A stretch of 64,000 nt of DNA from Ophiosphaerella korrae. Lineage: Eukaryota; Ascomycota; Dothideomycetes; Pleosporales; Phaeosphaeriaceae. Positions 33,755-44,817 of the stretch are shown in pieces. The stretch lies in the NCBI GenBank assembly GCA_028456385.1, contig JALNQF010000213.1:1-64000 (forward strand), written 5' to 3'. Both the position numbers and the translations under genes were made by a program. Under the pieces are notes generated by a model. The model was not told the origin of the DNA, made no database searches, and saw only the letters and a program-made list of their open reading frames with translations. The first letter of the stretch is position 1; every line of letters begins with the position of its first letter.

Positions 33755-36700
33755 CTTTCTTTATAAGTCTAGTTATTAGTTCTATATCTTTAGACTATCT
33801 TACTATTAGCTTTCTATAAAAGTTTACTAACCTATAAAATTATTATACTTCTTTTAGGTTCTTTAGTATTAGCTATTTATTAACTAACTTAATTTTTTCT
33901 AGGTTAATTTTAATTTTTCCTAGTTTAATAATAAATCTAAGGAAATCTATTTTTTTTATATAGATCTCGCATTTTCTTATTTTAAAGAATAGTTTACTTT
34001 CTACTAGCTTTTTTAGTACTTTGTATATATATTATATATATTCTTTTTTTATTTCTAAAAATATAAAGATGTTATCTAGGTATATAAATATAAATACATC
34101 TAGGTACTTTCTTAGTACTATATTAATTCTTTCTTAGAAGGCTACTAGTACATTTATTAATCTAAAGAGTATAACTAGGTATTTAAATAGTTTATATTGC
34201 GTTCTAAACACTATTTTCTATTTATTACTTTCTTTAATTCTAATTTAGTAGTAGGTATTTTAGATATCTAGTTATATAAAGATCTTTACTTTCTATAGTT
34301 TATCTTATATCTTGTCTATTTATAGTAAGGAGTATTAGTTCTTACTTATAATTATGTTAGTTTTTCTAAAGTTTACGTAAAGTCTTTTATTACTTATCTT
34401 TTTCTTATCTATAAATATAAGTCTATATACTACTAAAGATTTAGATTTTTATATCTATCTTTTCTTTATTATATTTTTAATAAATACTTATTTAATTTTA
34501 GATTCTTCTTTAGTTTTTCTATAGACTAGGCTCTATCCTATATTTTTCTCTTCTTCTAGGTCTATTGCTAAGTCCTATAGCTAATATTCTAAGAGATAAT
34601 CTTTAGGTTCTATAAGCTATTTCTCCTATTTTTTATATTCTTCTAGGAATTCTCTTTTATATATACTTATATTAGCTTTTAATATGTCTTATTTAGGATA
34701 GTTAATTTTCTCTATTCTCTAATTAATATTTATGTTAGCTATCTATAACTATAGTATTTCTAGGATTATATCTTATTTATTATTAATTATTGTTATATCT
34801 ATAATTATATTTTTAATTGTTATTCTTTCTAGTTCTAGTATAGAGAGAACTATTTTAAACCTAATAGGTTCTTAGAATAGTTTTTCTTTAATTATACTTA
34901 GTTATTAAGAGTACTTCTTTATTATATAACGTATTCTTTATATTTTTATAAACTTCTTTAATATAAAGTTTCTTATAGCTCTACTATTAATTATTAATTA
35001 TACTTTCTTTCTTTAGTATATACTTCTTTTTATAATGTATAGGCCTCTTATACTTTCTAGCTATTTTTACTTAGGTAATTTTATAAATTATCTATCTTTC
35101 TAGAGCTATAGCCTTACTTTAAGCTTATATTCTTTGTATTTTAGATATTTATCGTACGTATATTTATACTATAGTCTTTCTAAGATATATTTCTTAGATA
35201 ACTTAGGTTTTAGCCTTACTACTATGTATTTATCTTTAGGTATTGTTTCCTATCTAGTAATATCTTCTATTAAGATTATCTTTATATAGTTGTAGTTTGT
35301 TCTTTATACTAGCTATATATTATTTCTTACTTTAGAGTTTCTATATATAATATAGTTTATATTTAAGTATAATAACTATACTATCTTAAAATGTACTAGA
35401 TGTTCTAGATCTATTCTTTCGTCGTCCCCTTCTTAGTATTTATCTTTTCTAGGTATTTCTTTAGTTAAGACGTAGTATACTACTAGTATCTATAGTATAT
35501 AGGCTTTATTAATCTATTGCGTTTTTTATACAAGGTACTATTACTCCCTTCTTATAGGTATTCTTTTTACTATAACTATTTATTATTCTATCTATTATTA
35601 GAATACTATAAACTTTATATTCTTTAGGTTATATATTTTCTAATCTTTATATACTTTCTCTATACTTATAACTAGTAAGTATTTCTAAATAAATTTCTAT
35701 TCTTTATTTTATTCTACTATATCTATTATTATATACCTATTGTAACTATATATATCTAACTAGGTATACTCTATACCTCTTATATTATTCTCTTTCTTAT
35801 TACTTTATATTTCTTTAGAGGTAACTATAGTAGTCTTCTTATCTTCTACTAGTCTTTTAGTAGGGATTAATAGGTTCTAAGGCTCTTCTCTTTCTAAGTC
35901 TTTTATTAGTAGGTCTATTATACGTCTTATTTTATTAAGCTATACTTATATTCTACTTTCTTTTATAACTACTACTCTTTATCTCTTTTATAGAAACTAT
36001 TTTACTCTTTACTTACTTAAGAAGTATATATAGTAGTTGTTATTATAATAAAAGGCCTAATAAAGTATTATATACTACTATTCTTTACTTTTTACTACTT
36101 TCTCTTAAGGTTTAGCTTATACTTATAGTACTTTCTTCTTCTTTTAAGTTATTTTTAACTATATCTCTTTCTTTAGGTCTTTACTTTTATAGTCTTTTAT
36201 AAAGTATCTTAGTTTCTTATATTTATAATATACTATATCTTTCTTCTTTTATAATTAGTAATCTTTTATATAGTAGCTTTTCTTACTATAGTTAAAGTAC
36301 GTAAAGTCTTTATTCTTCTTTTTCTTTCTATCTTTATTTACGTTAAGGATTATAAGATCTTCTCTATTATAGTTGTTAGGTTTTCTCTAGTATTTATTTA
36401 TCTTCTATTCTTAAAGATTTTATATACTTATATTACCTATCTCTTTAGAGCTTCTAGTGTCCTTAGTTTATCTATCTAAATTAGTTTGTATTAGATTTCT
36501 ATGTTTAGTCCTTGTTTAAATTTAGATATTAGAGATAGCTTATTCTATTCTATATTTTAGGATAGTTGTTTAAACTTTAATATATATTCTAGGACACTCC
36601 TATATTATTTAAGCTTTGTAAGCTTTTCTTTAGCTTATTAGGTAATATCTATATCTCTAAATACTACTCTTATTTGTTAGGTAAAGTATTTATAACTTCT

Positions 36701-37272
36701 AAAGATAGCTTTTATTTTATCTTTCTATATTCTTAGAGTATATATTATATAGTCTATCTAGTAAGGTTTAAACTATCTTATTATATCTTCTTTAAGGTAT
36801 ATTCTAATATATACTACCTTCTTATCTTCTATATTAAAGTGTAGTACTTATATATTAATCTAGAGTTATACTAAAGCTATAAAGGGTCTTAGTTTTTCTC
36901 TTATTCTATTAAACTTCTTAAGCACTAGTATCTTTAGTAGTTTCTTTATTATACTTATTTCTAGTCTCTAAGTAATTTATTCTATCTAGGTTTATCCTAC
37001 TATAATAGCTTTAATCTAGAGTTTATTTTACTTAATATAGTCTTATAGCTTCTTATTTTAAGTTTCTATAGTATTAATTACTAGTTTTATATCTTCTTTT
37101 TTAGAGATTAAGTTGTTTAAGTAATCTTTAATTACTTTCTATATAGTATTATCTAACTTATAGCTACTTATAGGTGCCTTTACTCTTTTTTTAGTTAAAC
37201 TTTCTACTATTATATTAGCTTAAACTATACGCTACTTACGCTTTACTTCTAGTAATAACTAAATTAGCAAGG

Positions 37273-37729
37273 TGTTATAGGGTTGCCTGTCGTTAACTAC
37301 AAGTAACTACTAGGTTGTTAGTATATTAAGAGGTAATAATAAAAGTTTGTATTTTAATTAGTAATAACTATAGATAATAGTTAATTTATATATACAATAT
37401 TAAGTATAAGCGTTCTTAGTTAGAGATTAGATTACTAATACTATCCTAATAATACGTATTACTACTAACTATATACTTATACTAATCTATTTATACAACA
37501 ATATAAATTACTTTAATCTATTTATACGTAACTATAGATTACCTTAATCTATTATACGTTATTATAGATTACCTGTAATCTATTGTACGTAATTATAGAT
37601 TACTACTACGTGTCCTAATTGTAAGTAGTTTCTTAATTAAGGTTGCTACCCTGCCCGCTCTATACTTCGTTAGCGTCTAAGTTAGGGCTAATTAGTTCTA
37701 TCTCGATTTCTCTTGTTACGCCTATAATA
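37273..37729 (-). repeat. 5' LTR of the gypsy element, RIP-mutated and longer
   Basis: 457 bp from TGTTATAGGG to CGCCTATAATA. It is 62 bp longer than its partner because a unit of about 30 bp (a TAATCTATT...ATAGATTAC motif) is present about four times instead of two. C-to-T and G-to-A changes dominate. Confidence 0.9.
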
Positions 37730-37734
37730 TAGCG

Positions 37735-38273
37735 ATACTAACGCTATTAACTTATATATTAATAGAGCTCTATTTAAAGAGAAAAGCTATCCTTAGTAAA
37801 ACCTTATAGAGAGAGCTAGTATTGTAAAAGAGTATATTAACTTTAAAGGGAAAGAGAATATCTAGTTCTATTTAACTATAATCTAGCGCTATATTATAAG
37901 AGAAACTAAGATAAAAACATACTACGTAGTTATTAAAGAGCTTTATACGCTAGGGTAAATTACTATATAAAAGGATTACCTTACTATCTAACTATAATAA
38001 CTACCTAATCTTTTACAATAGTATAATATCTTCTAGTATACTAAGATATACTATATAACTAGCCTAAAATATATAGTTTAAATTAAGAGGAATGCTATAG
38101 ATTTCTCTAAGTATAGTCTCTCTAGTATTTAGTATAAGAAAAACTATGCTCCTAATCTAAATCTTTAAAAACAATTCTATTTTTACTATATTTTAAGCTA
38201 TAACTTTATATAGGTACTCTTATATAACGCTAGTAATTATAATAGTAATATAAATACTTAAATATATACTTAA
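37735..38273. mobile_element. RIP-degraded DNA between two LTR insertions
   Basis: Plus-strand reading through stops gives a gag/polyprotein-like, lysine-rich sequence in 37760-38220 without a diagnostic motif. It was presumably the target sequence in which both LTR elements inserted. Confidence 0.4.
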
Positions 38274-38718
38274 TATTATAGGGACACTAGGGTTAACTTC
38301 CTAATAACCTATTAGGGTATTAGTAGATTAGAAGGTAATAATAAAAGCTTATATTATAATTAGCAATAACTATAAACAATAGTTAATTTGTGTGTACAAT
38401 ATCAAGTATTAGCGTTCTAGGTTAGAGATTAGATTGCTAATGCTATCTTAATAATGCGCATCTCTACTAACTATATACTTGAATCCTCTTAGCAACTTCG
38501 CGACTTTGTATTTGCTAAGATCGCAAATTTACAAATCTATTACGTGTTAGCTTTGCAACTTTGTGTTCGCTAAGATCGCGAATTTACGAATTTATCACGT
38601 ATCTCTGTTATAGTTAGTTTCCTAATCAAGTTCGTTTCCCTATAGGTTATATGCGTTGTTATCTTCCATAGTAGGGCTAATTAGTTCTATCTGGTTTTCT
38701 CTTGTTACTATTGTAACA
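38274..38718 (-). mobile_element. solo LTR of the gypsy chromovirus family, with TSD
   Basis: 445 bp from TATTATAGGGACACTAGG (TGTTACAGGG ancestor) to CTATTGTAACA. It is flanked by perfect CTTAA duplications (38269-38273, 38719-38723). Inside are two copies of a unit of about 50 bp built on TTTGTGTTCGCTAAGATCGC. RIP is moderate: GC blocks persist in the duplicated unit. It is the closest relative of the LTR at 6194-6635. Confidence 0.9.
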
Positions 38719-38723
38719 CTTAA

Positions 38724-39060
38724 ACTATACTCTTAGCTCTTTAGAACTATCTATTAGAGAGGGGTAGAGAGTATATCTTATAGTAAGACTATAATTTAGC
38801 TTATATCTTAAAAACAACTCTTAAGTAGATAGACCTATATAGTATAGACTATATACTTTTAGTATTAAATTCTCTATATTTCTCTATTATAGAGACGTAG
38901 GTATTATCTCTTAAACAAAATTTCTACTCTAGAATATTTAGAAGTAAGAAACAAGGTCTAAAGAGATTCTATCAAGTATAGGAGTTACTAGGAGTTGAGA
39001 AGATAAATCGGACGATAGACCTCTACCTAGGACGCCTGCGTGAGATTAGGGATAGCTATG
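38724..39060. mobile_element. RIP-affected transposon remnant, right edge of repeat block
   Basis: AT-rich. The last 60 bp (about 39000-39060) regain GC and read DLYLGRLREIRDSYDPKA-like on plus, a gag-type helix pattern. Composition becomes gene-like after about 39060. Confidence 0.4.
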
Positions 39061-39639
39061 ATCCTAAAGCATCTCCCTTTTAAATCTGAGACCATTAGCT
39101 ATGCAGAATGTTGAGAAAATAGGTGTGTTTCAAGGTGCTGGTACATTGTTGTTGGTGGCTCGTGTTAATCCATCCACTATTTCAGTTGACCAAGAACCAG
39201 TATTATTAGAGTTTACACACATCCACAATACTGGTCCGATGGATTAGATTGGAAATCTGAACGTTGGATCTCCAAAGGCAGTGTCGAAAAGGAAGAAATT
39301 TTTCAAGCCCCCTCGAGATACGTACTTTCCTTAGTCTAACGGTCCTTATAATTTCACAGGTATCAAATTCCCGCAGGTAGAATTTGTCGCAGTTACAGCA
39401 CTCGTCATGCATCAGCACCAGGGATTTATTTTGAATGAGGACGGTGAATCTAAAAACTAAGCTCCCGGGCGTGTCCAAAAGGTACTAAACGACTGTGATA
39501 TGCAGTTATTGTTGCGTATGCGGGATTCTGATAGAGCTAAGTTGAGGTGCGAGAGTAGATGACTATCTAACGAAACAGGTTTAATAACTAACCGACAATA
39601 CAGAAGTTCTTTGCAATAATCAACAGGGTAACCATGATT
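39061..39639. other. unassigned region, one minus-strand coding-like stretch
   Basis: A 90-residue minus-strand frame (39206-39478) contains LVLMHDECCNCDKFYLREFD but has no recognised family. It could be an exon of a decayed gene. Nothing else seen. Confidence 0.3.
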
Positions 39640-40238
39640 ATAGTATATGACACTGTTTGAAGCCGTTACAACTTGAAGGAAAACCTGCGATCCTTTAGTT
39701 AGGCCTCCAATAGGCTCATTGGTTCTAAGGATTAATCGAATACTCTAGTACTATTTATCTCCTTACCAAGCGTTGTTGACCTTGGTCCAAGGCCTCCAAA
39801 GCAACAATTTCGACCTAGTAGAGGATCTTGAATTACAAGAGATGAAGCTTGTGAGTTCCATATTACACCTAAGTGTCATTAGTAACTCAACTAGAAATTC
39901 TATGCCATGTGAGCTGCACACTCACCATTGTTCATGGTTCATCCATGCCCACTCTCAGTACTGCCTCCATTACGAAACAAAACTGCTTTAGTTTTGCTTC
40001 TTTCGTTCAGAAAGCCACGCGCCCATCGCTGATGAGGTACATTGCTTTCGAGAGGCTGCTGCGCCTCGAACCCGATGCGGGGGTTGGGACCTGCCGTCAG
40101 ACTCAGTGTGGTCACGCTATAGCTACACGAATTCTCTGCACCTAGTGTCCTAGAATTATGTACCAAGGTCTAACAGCCGTCGATAGCGATATCAAGTGTG
40201 TAGCTACTTTTATTATCCGCTGCCCTATCACGGTTCAT

Positions 40239-40340
40239 AGTAATATTCACGGCATTGTAATATTCACGACATTGTAATATTCACGACATTGTAATATTCA
40301 TGACATTATAATCTTCACGACATTATAATATTCACGATAG
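40239..40340. repeat. 17-bp minisatellite, six copies, inside the beta-helix pseudogene
   Basis: Exactly six 17-bp units of the form TGTAATATTCACGACAT (102 bp), with one to three differences each. On the minus strand the unit encodes part of the (ITI)VNITM beta-strand of the gene. Five extra units add 85 bp, which is not a multiple of three. Confidence 0.92.
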
Positions 40341-41307
40341 TGATGTGGGATGCTGAGCTTTCCACGTCGATATGATTGTTAAAACCAGTGAGGTCTATGT
40401 TGCGAACCCGAGAGTCAGCTGTCCATCTAGATACCTGGATTGCTAGAGATGAGCATGTTGCGTCGCTGAGGACTCTACCCGAACACGTCGGACTCACACA
40501 CATACTCAAGTTTTCGATTCCGATCTTTGAAGCTTGGTCAATCAGGTTGTAGTGTGTGAGCTGTATCAGAATCATAATATTATTCTTCACATTTAGTAGT
40601 CATGAGAGGGACTACCAAGGTAACTATATTACCACCGATTGAGCGGATTCTTCGTGGTTGCTAGACAAGATCCTTAGAAACTGCTGTACTATTTTCTATA
40701 CCTTCAAACAAGTAAAATCCCGCGGGTAGTCATCCGATTTTTTATGCGCTGTCATGCCTATTGCATCGGTCTAATCCTGTGTCACTCGCTCAAAAAAAAG
40801 TATGCATGCTAGCAGAAAGGCCACTTGGGTCAGCTACGTGTATCTTATTTGTGCCCGAGGGTGGGTAGTCATCGGTAATCTTGACACTAACACCCTTTTT
40901 CGCTTTCCCAGCGACACTACCTAATTTGACGACGTCCTCTTTCAAATTTTCAACGGCCAAGACCGTCTTACCAATACCAGCCCCCCGTAGTGTCGTGCCA
41001 TGGTAAACTAGTAGACCGAAGGAAAGTGCATATTTTCCTACTTTAAACGCAAGGACGCCTCCACCTGATTTGTAGAGCCCGTCTAGTGCGGCCTGGATGA
41101 CTGGAGCCTGGTCCCCAGATCTGGCACTCAGAGTCTTCTTTGCTGGTATGTCCTGTGTTGGAAACGGTATCTCGGGTTGATGGTAGCCCGCGTAGGAGAA
41201 ATCAGAGAGTCTGTCGCCGCTCGCTGTCTAATGTTTCCGATAGTCGATAGTTTCAGTCCTGAGTACAGCCGACGGCGCCAAAAAGAGAAGAACAATCCTA
41301 GAGAATA

Positions 41308-41529
41308 TGTAAGGTAGACTTCACGCAAGATAGCTTTAGGAGGTGCAGCAACTAGTTGATTGAAAAGAAAGTGAATAGTAGATAGAGAGCTAACTAAGAG
41401 AGAGGTATCGAAGCTATATATACTAGGCAACTGCTTAGTAAGCGGAGTAGTTGCCTAGTAACCAGTGAATCTTTTCGAGTAGCTAGCTTAAGGGAGTATG
41501 TTAGTAAGTTTACTTAGTACTCCCTTACA
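41308..41529 (-). mobile_element. Copia-type solo LTR, not RIP-mutated, inside the beta-helix gene
   Basis: 222 bp with inverted ends TGTAAGG/CCTTACA; sense strand is minus (TGTAAGGGAGTACTAAG...). Flanks are GAATA (41303-41307) and AAATA (41530-41534), a target duplication with one G-to-A change. It holds two strong hairpins: TACTAGGCAACT (41421-41432) with AGTTGCCTAGTA (41449-41460), and TAAGGGAGTA (41489-41498) with TACTCCCTTA (41518-41527). The RIP-mutated relative is at 9184-9420. Confidence 0.82.
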
Positions 41530-41551
41530 AAATATGATAAATTGTCTTCAT

Positions 41552-43060
41552 AGGACGATTATCCTCACCGCAGCTTCGAAAAAGCCACAGTTGGACAGAT
41601 ATTCCCATTCTGGTGGATTTTTTTTTTTTTTTGCAACTTAATTTGTATATTCAACATATGCCGTGAAACGTAGTGGTTCTTCATCTGCAGCTGTCACTTG
41701 CTCCGACTTCCGGTGAATCGGCATATTCTTCGGTATTCAGGTCGTTACTTTGGGGCCACAATACTCACTTAACTTAGTCGAGGCTGGTGCCACATTTGAA
41801 CCATAAAATTACAATATATGCCGTTGAAAATCTAGTCAGACTTTCTCACTTTGATTTTACCGAGGATGTCGCCGAGACAGCGCCAGGCATTTCGGGAATT
41901 TTAGGTAATCACAATCCATTCATCAATAATTCTGGGGTTTATGTGGTTAGCAAGTAGTACCCAGTTCTATCGCTACTAACAAACACTTTACGTTCATGTA
42001 TACTAGGAGTAGGTCAGGCGCTTTGACTTGGGCTTTCATCTCGTTCTAGAAAACAGAGACTTATTATATTCTCGTTGAATATAGTTCAGAGATGGTCTTA
42101 GCATCGCTCAGGCATCATTTCCAGCTGATTTTCCTAAGTCTTCCCCCTAAAAAGATTACCCCTAAGCTGTGCAGTACTATATTATGGCTCTAAGTTTGGA
42201 AGACCCAATGGCTCTAACCATGTTGTCACACATTACTACCCTTAACAAGGTAGTATTATATCTGTAGATTGTACCGTTTCGGCTGCATATTTTACTACAT
42301 TGGCGTAACGATAGAGGCCGACAATACTAGGACTAGATTGAGACGGAGCTGAGTTCTCCTTTCCGAATGCGGAAGTTCCACAGCTTCCGGGGTCCTACAC
42401 TCATACTCAGCATGGAATTATTGGGTTTGTAGTACCGCCCGGAACTCAGGAATGCTAATCCACCACAATTAGTAAGTAGGGAGAATCTTTGACTACAAAG
42501 CGGAAGTTTAAACTCTCCAGTACGACCCCAGATTACTACTCTAGCAATTAGGATGGTCACGGAAACATACCTTCGTCATTTTCCAATTCGCTCCTAATGT
42601 TACGGCCGATAGCTCAATTTCGTAGTTATCGTTAATTACACCTGCGGTGAATTGATGCGTTTTATTACTTTGGTAGCCAAATATATAGATTGTTTTACGT
42701 CTCCTACTAGAAAGGCCGGTAGTGCACATTTATAGCATTAAATCAATTGCAAGGCAGTTTACTTCTTATCTGTGATATCTAATTTTAGTTAGCTTTTGTA
42801 GTTGAGTGGGTATTGAGAGTATTGCGTAGTACTAAGACTGCCCCCCTATATTGTCGTTGTTACGAAAGGCATTTATCATTGCTGTTACTTTATAGATTAT
42901 ATGGACGTTTCTGTTCCTACTCTAGATGTATTCCGGCCCAGGAGCTATTGCAAAGCTAGCACGACCCTAGTTGCAGTTGCTCATAACGAGCTATTGTTGG
43001 AAAAGTCGATCTAATATTGCAGGCCTTAGTCAACTGACCTGTGTCTTTTAGTAGGGCCAT
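41552..43060. other. long region without a supported gene
   Basis: Promoter side of the beta-helix gene, with a T17-type homopolymer near 41618-41634. Minus-strand coding-like frames at 42333-42560 and 42541-42729 (ending TTGLSS..., containing IYIFGYQSNKTHQFTAGV) may be pieces of one decayed gene, but no family was recognised. Confidence 0.3.
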
Positions 43061-43061
43061 A

Positions 43062-43345
43062 CAGGAATATCCCTATACCACGGCTCGGATAACATCACAT
43101 GCGATGATGAAATGTTGAGAACGTCTAAATGTAGCTCCTGAGCTACTAGGCGCTATATCCCTGTCAAGGTAGATGACTTGTTTCACGACTGGTGCGAAGA
43201 CGGCACGCCTTGCAAGGCTAAGCTGAAGTTGGATTTTTGAGAGTGTACTATGAGTGGGAGGCCCGAAAGGACTTAATGTAGTGACTACATGTCGGGATCG
43301 CCGAATACAAGGTTTGCATCAAGCAGCATGGCATGCGGGGTCAGC
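43062..43345 (+). pseudogene. cysteine-containing coding-like relic, unrecognised
   Basis: The plus frame reads GISLYHGSDNITCDDEMLRT, SKCSS-stop-ATRRYIPVKVDD, LFHDWCEDGTPCKAKLKLDF, stop, ECTMSGRPERT. It contains five or more cysteines and few hydrophobic runs, so it could be a small secreted protein whose signal exon is lost. No start codon or family is recognised; the stops indicate decay. Confidence 0.25.
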
Positions 43346-43636
43346 AATGGAAGGCTACATTTTACTTCTCACATACTAAAGTTATACAAAGAATTAAAGG
43401 TGAATGCCACGAGCCGCAAACAGCGCTAGCAGAAACATAGAACTTTGACAGCTATATTAATACGAAATCACTACATACATTGTCGGTACAACACTAGAGT
43501 ATTTATACTAATGCGATGCGTCCCAATAAACTTATTACAAAAAATCATTGCCTCATATCATTTTCTATAACATGTTGCTTCATTCACACTTCTACTTCCA
43601 ATCCTACTAGTTTCCATTGTGTACCTTGCTTCCACA

Positions 43637-44817
43637 ATGAAAAATCCAGTAGCAATCCTGAGCTTGCTAGTACTCTCAGCCACGCTGGCCTCTTGTTCGC
43701 CCTCTTTCTTCGTGACAAACCTTTATTACCTCCAAGGACTGCCAGATACCAAACAGAATGATTATATCAAGAACCTAGCATCGCTCTGCATAAGGGTTGT
43801 TCGCGTATGCGTCAATGGGCAGGGCCAGGGCTGCCAAAAAGGGAGCTATCTTACTCAAGCTGTTCCGCCCTTCGAGGAAAGACTGGGTGCTTACAACTAC
43901 GAGACCCTTCATGCGCCTGACAAAGTTATCTTCAAGATCGCCAATGCGGGAATGAAAGTAGTAATATCTCGCCACGACGCAAACTCTTTACTAGATGACT
44001 ACCGAAAGTAAGTGCAAAGATTGACTACCACGAACAGAACTCACTTTCGTAGGGATATCTACTGGGCGACCTATGGTAGTGGGTATTTTTATCAGAAGTA
44101 GGAAGCTTTCAATGAATATGATGTAAGATTATCGGCTGTTCTAAACTACAAGGGCATGACTTCTGACCAGGTGTGGAAGAGTTGGAGCTCTGCTATCAAT
44201 CTGCAGGTAGGATGCAAAAGATACCTGAGCTTGAAATGTCACTAATAGTCGCATCTAGAATGAACTGATGACCGTAGATAACTCAAAGGTCTGCAAAGGA
44301 GGAGATCCGCATGGTTGGATCTGCGGCCGTGCTAAACATATTAGGGTCGAGCTAGGTACAAACAATCCAATCCTGGTCTCAACAGGCGGAATCGGCGGTG
44401 ACATCTCTTGGGGCTGCACATTCATCAAGGCTGCTACCGGGTGCGGTGCTGTGGATATAATTTCCGCTCATCGGTATGCTGGATACCCAGGCAATTGGAA
44501 TGGTGCTACGGCAGGGTTTGTCCAGAGTTCCAATGGTAAGCTAGTCTACTTGGAAGAGTGGCGACTCGATACTCCCGGGTCGATACCAGTTCAGCATTTG
44601 CTCGTGACACAGGCGATCTGAATTCTTTCGCCCTGCTAAATCTGTATTGACAAATTTTACCTACAAAGGACAGCCAATGCGCTGATTATGATCCCAAAAA
44701 TGATTCAGGAGACAAATTTAGTATATTTGTCAATGGCCCAGCAAACATAGCTCGAGCTGCATCTGGGGCTTCTCGTGACACTACAAAGCAGGGCTGGGAA
44801 GCGAATATCAAAGGGTA
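43637..44817 (+). pseudogene. glycoside hydrolase family 5-like (mannanase/cellulase type), decayed
   Basis: ATG at 43637 with signal peptide MKNPVAILSLLVLSATLASC. Exon 1 to 44007, intron 44008-44052, exon 2 44053-44206, intron 44207-44258, then exon 3. Readable: NLYYLQGLPDTKQNDYIKNL, RVVRVCVNGQ, VIFKIANAGMKVVISRHDAN, DIYWATYGSGYFYQK, stop TAG 44099-44101 (CAG in relatives), NYKGMTSDQVWKSWSSAI. Next are LQNEL (acid/base Glu, family NEP, here NEL), GWICGRAKHIRVELGTNNPI, VDIISAHRYAGYPGNW and LVYLEEW (nucleophile Glu). A frameshift near 44580 moves the C-terminus (SSAFARDTGDLNSFALLNL, then ADYDPKNDSGDKFSIFVNGP) to other frames, ending TAA about 44815-44817. Secreted beta-glycanase in life; now dead. 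Confidence 0.8.

Larger units (their letters stand above)
30563..37729 (-). mobile_element. complete Ty3/gypsy chromovirus-type LTR retrotransposon with TSD
   Basis: Bounded by LTRs at 30563-30957 and 37273-37729 and by identical pentamers TAGCG (30558-30562 and 37730-37734), a perfect target-site duplication. The internal region is heavily RIP-mutated and coded on the minus strand. RT lies about 33760-34560: its reverse complement matches the plus-strand RT at 3000-3600, e.g. IDFLRFI. Integrase lies toward 31400-33000 and the gag side toward 36000-37250. A polypurine tract (minus strand AAGAGAGGAGATAG) sits at 30958-30971 directly before the 3' LTR. A 164-bp MITE-like element is inserted at 33591-33754. 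The element is dead. Confidence 0.92.
39640..41551 (-). pseudogene. pectate-lyase-superfamily beta-helix secreted protein, decayed and split by an LTR
   Basis: Start ATG at 41549-41551 (MKTIYHI), then a Copia-type LTR at 41308-41529. The frame resumes with a hydrophobic signal-peptide-like IVLLFLAPSAV and SDFSYAGYHQPEIPFP. Next are GDQAPVIQAALDGLYKSGGG and VYHGTTLRGAGIGKTVL, the classic right-handed beta-helix entry, followed by RIRSIGGNIVTLVVPL and IGIENLSMCVSPTCSG. Then come VLSDATCSSLAIQVSRWTAD, VRNIDLTGFNNHIDVESSAS, the 17-bp array, AADNKSSYTLDI, VHNSRTLGAENS and HQRWARGFL. The end is DPLLGRNCCFGGLGPRSTT near 39770, with a tail to about 39640. Several stops and frame changes. It would have been an extracellular polysaccharide-active or -binding protein. 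Confidence 0.8.

Noticed and set aside
40239..40340. CRISPR-like regular array
   Set aside because: Units are directly adjacent with no spacers and lie within a fungal gene; it is a minisatellite.
42333..42729. Fungal lectin-like gene on the minus strand
   Set aside because: Superficial aromatic/glycine pattern only; no repeated lectin motif could be aligned.
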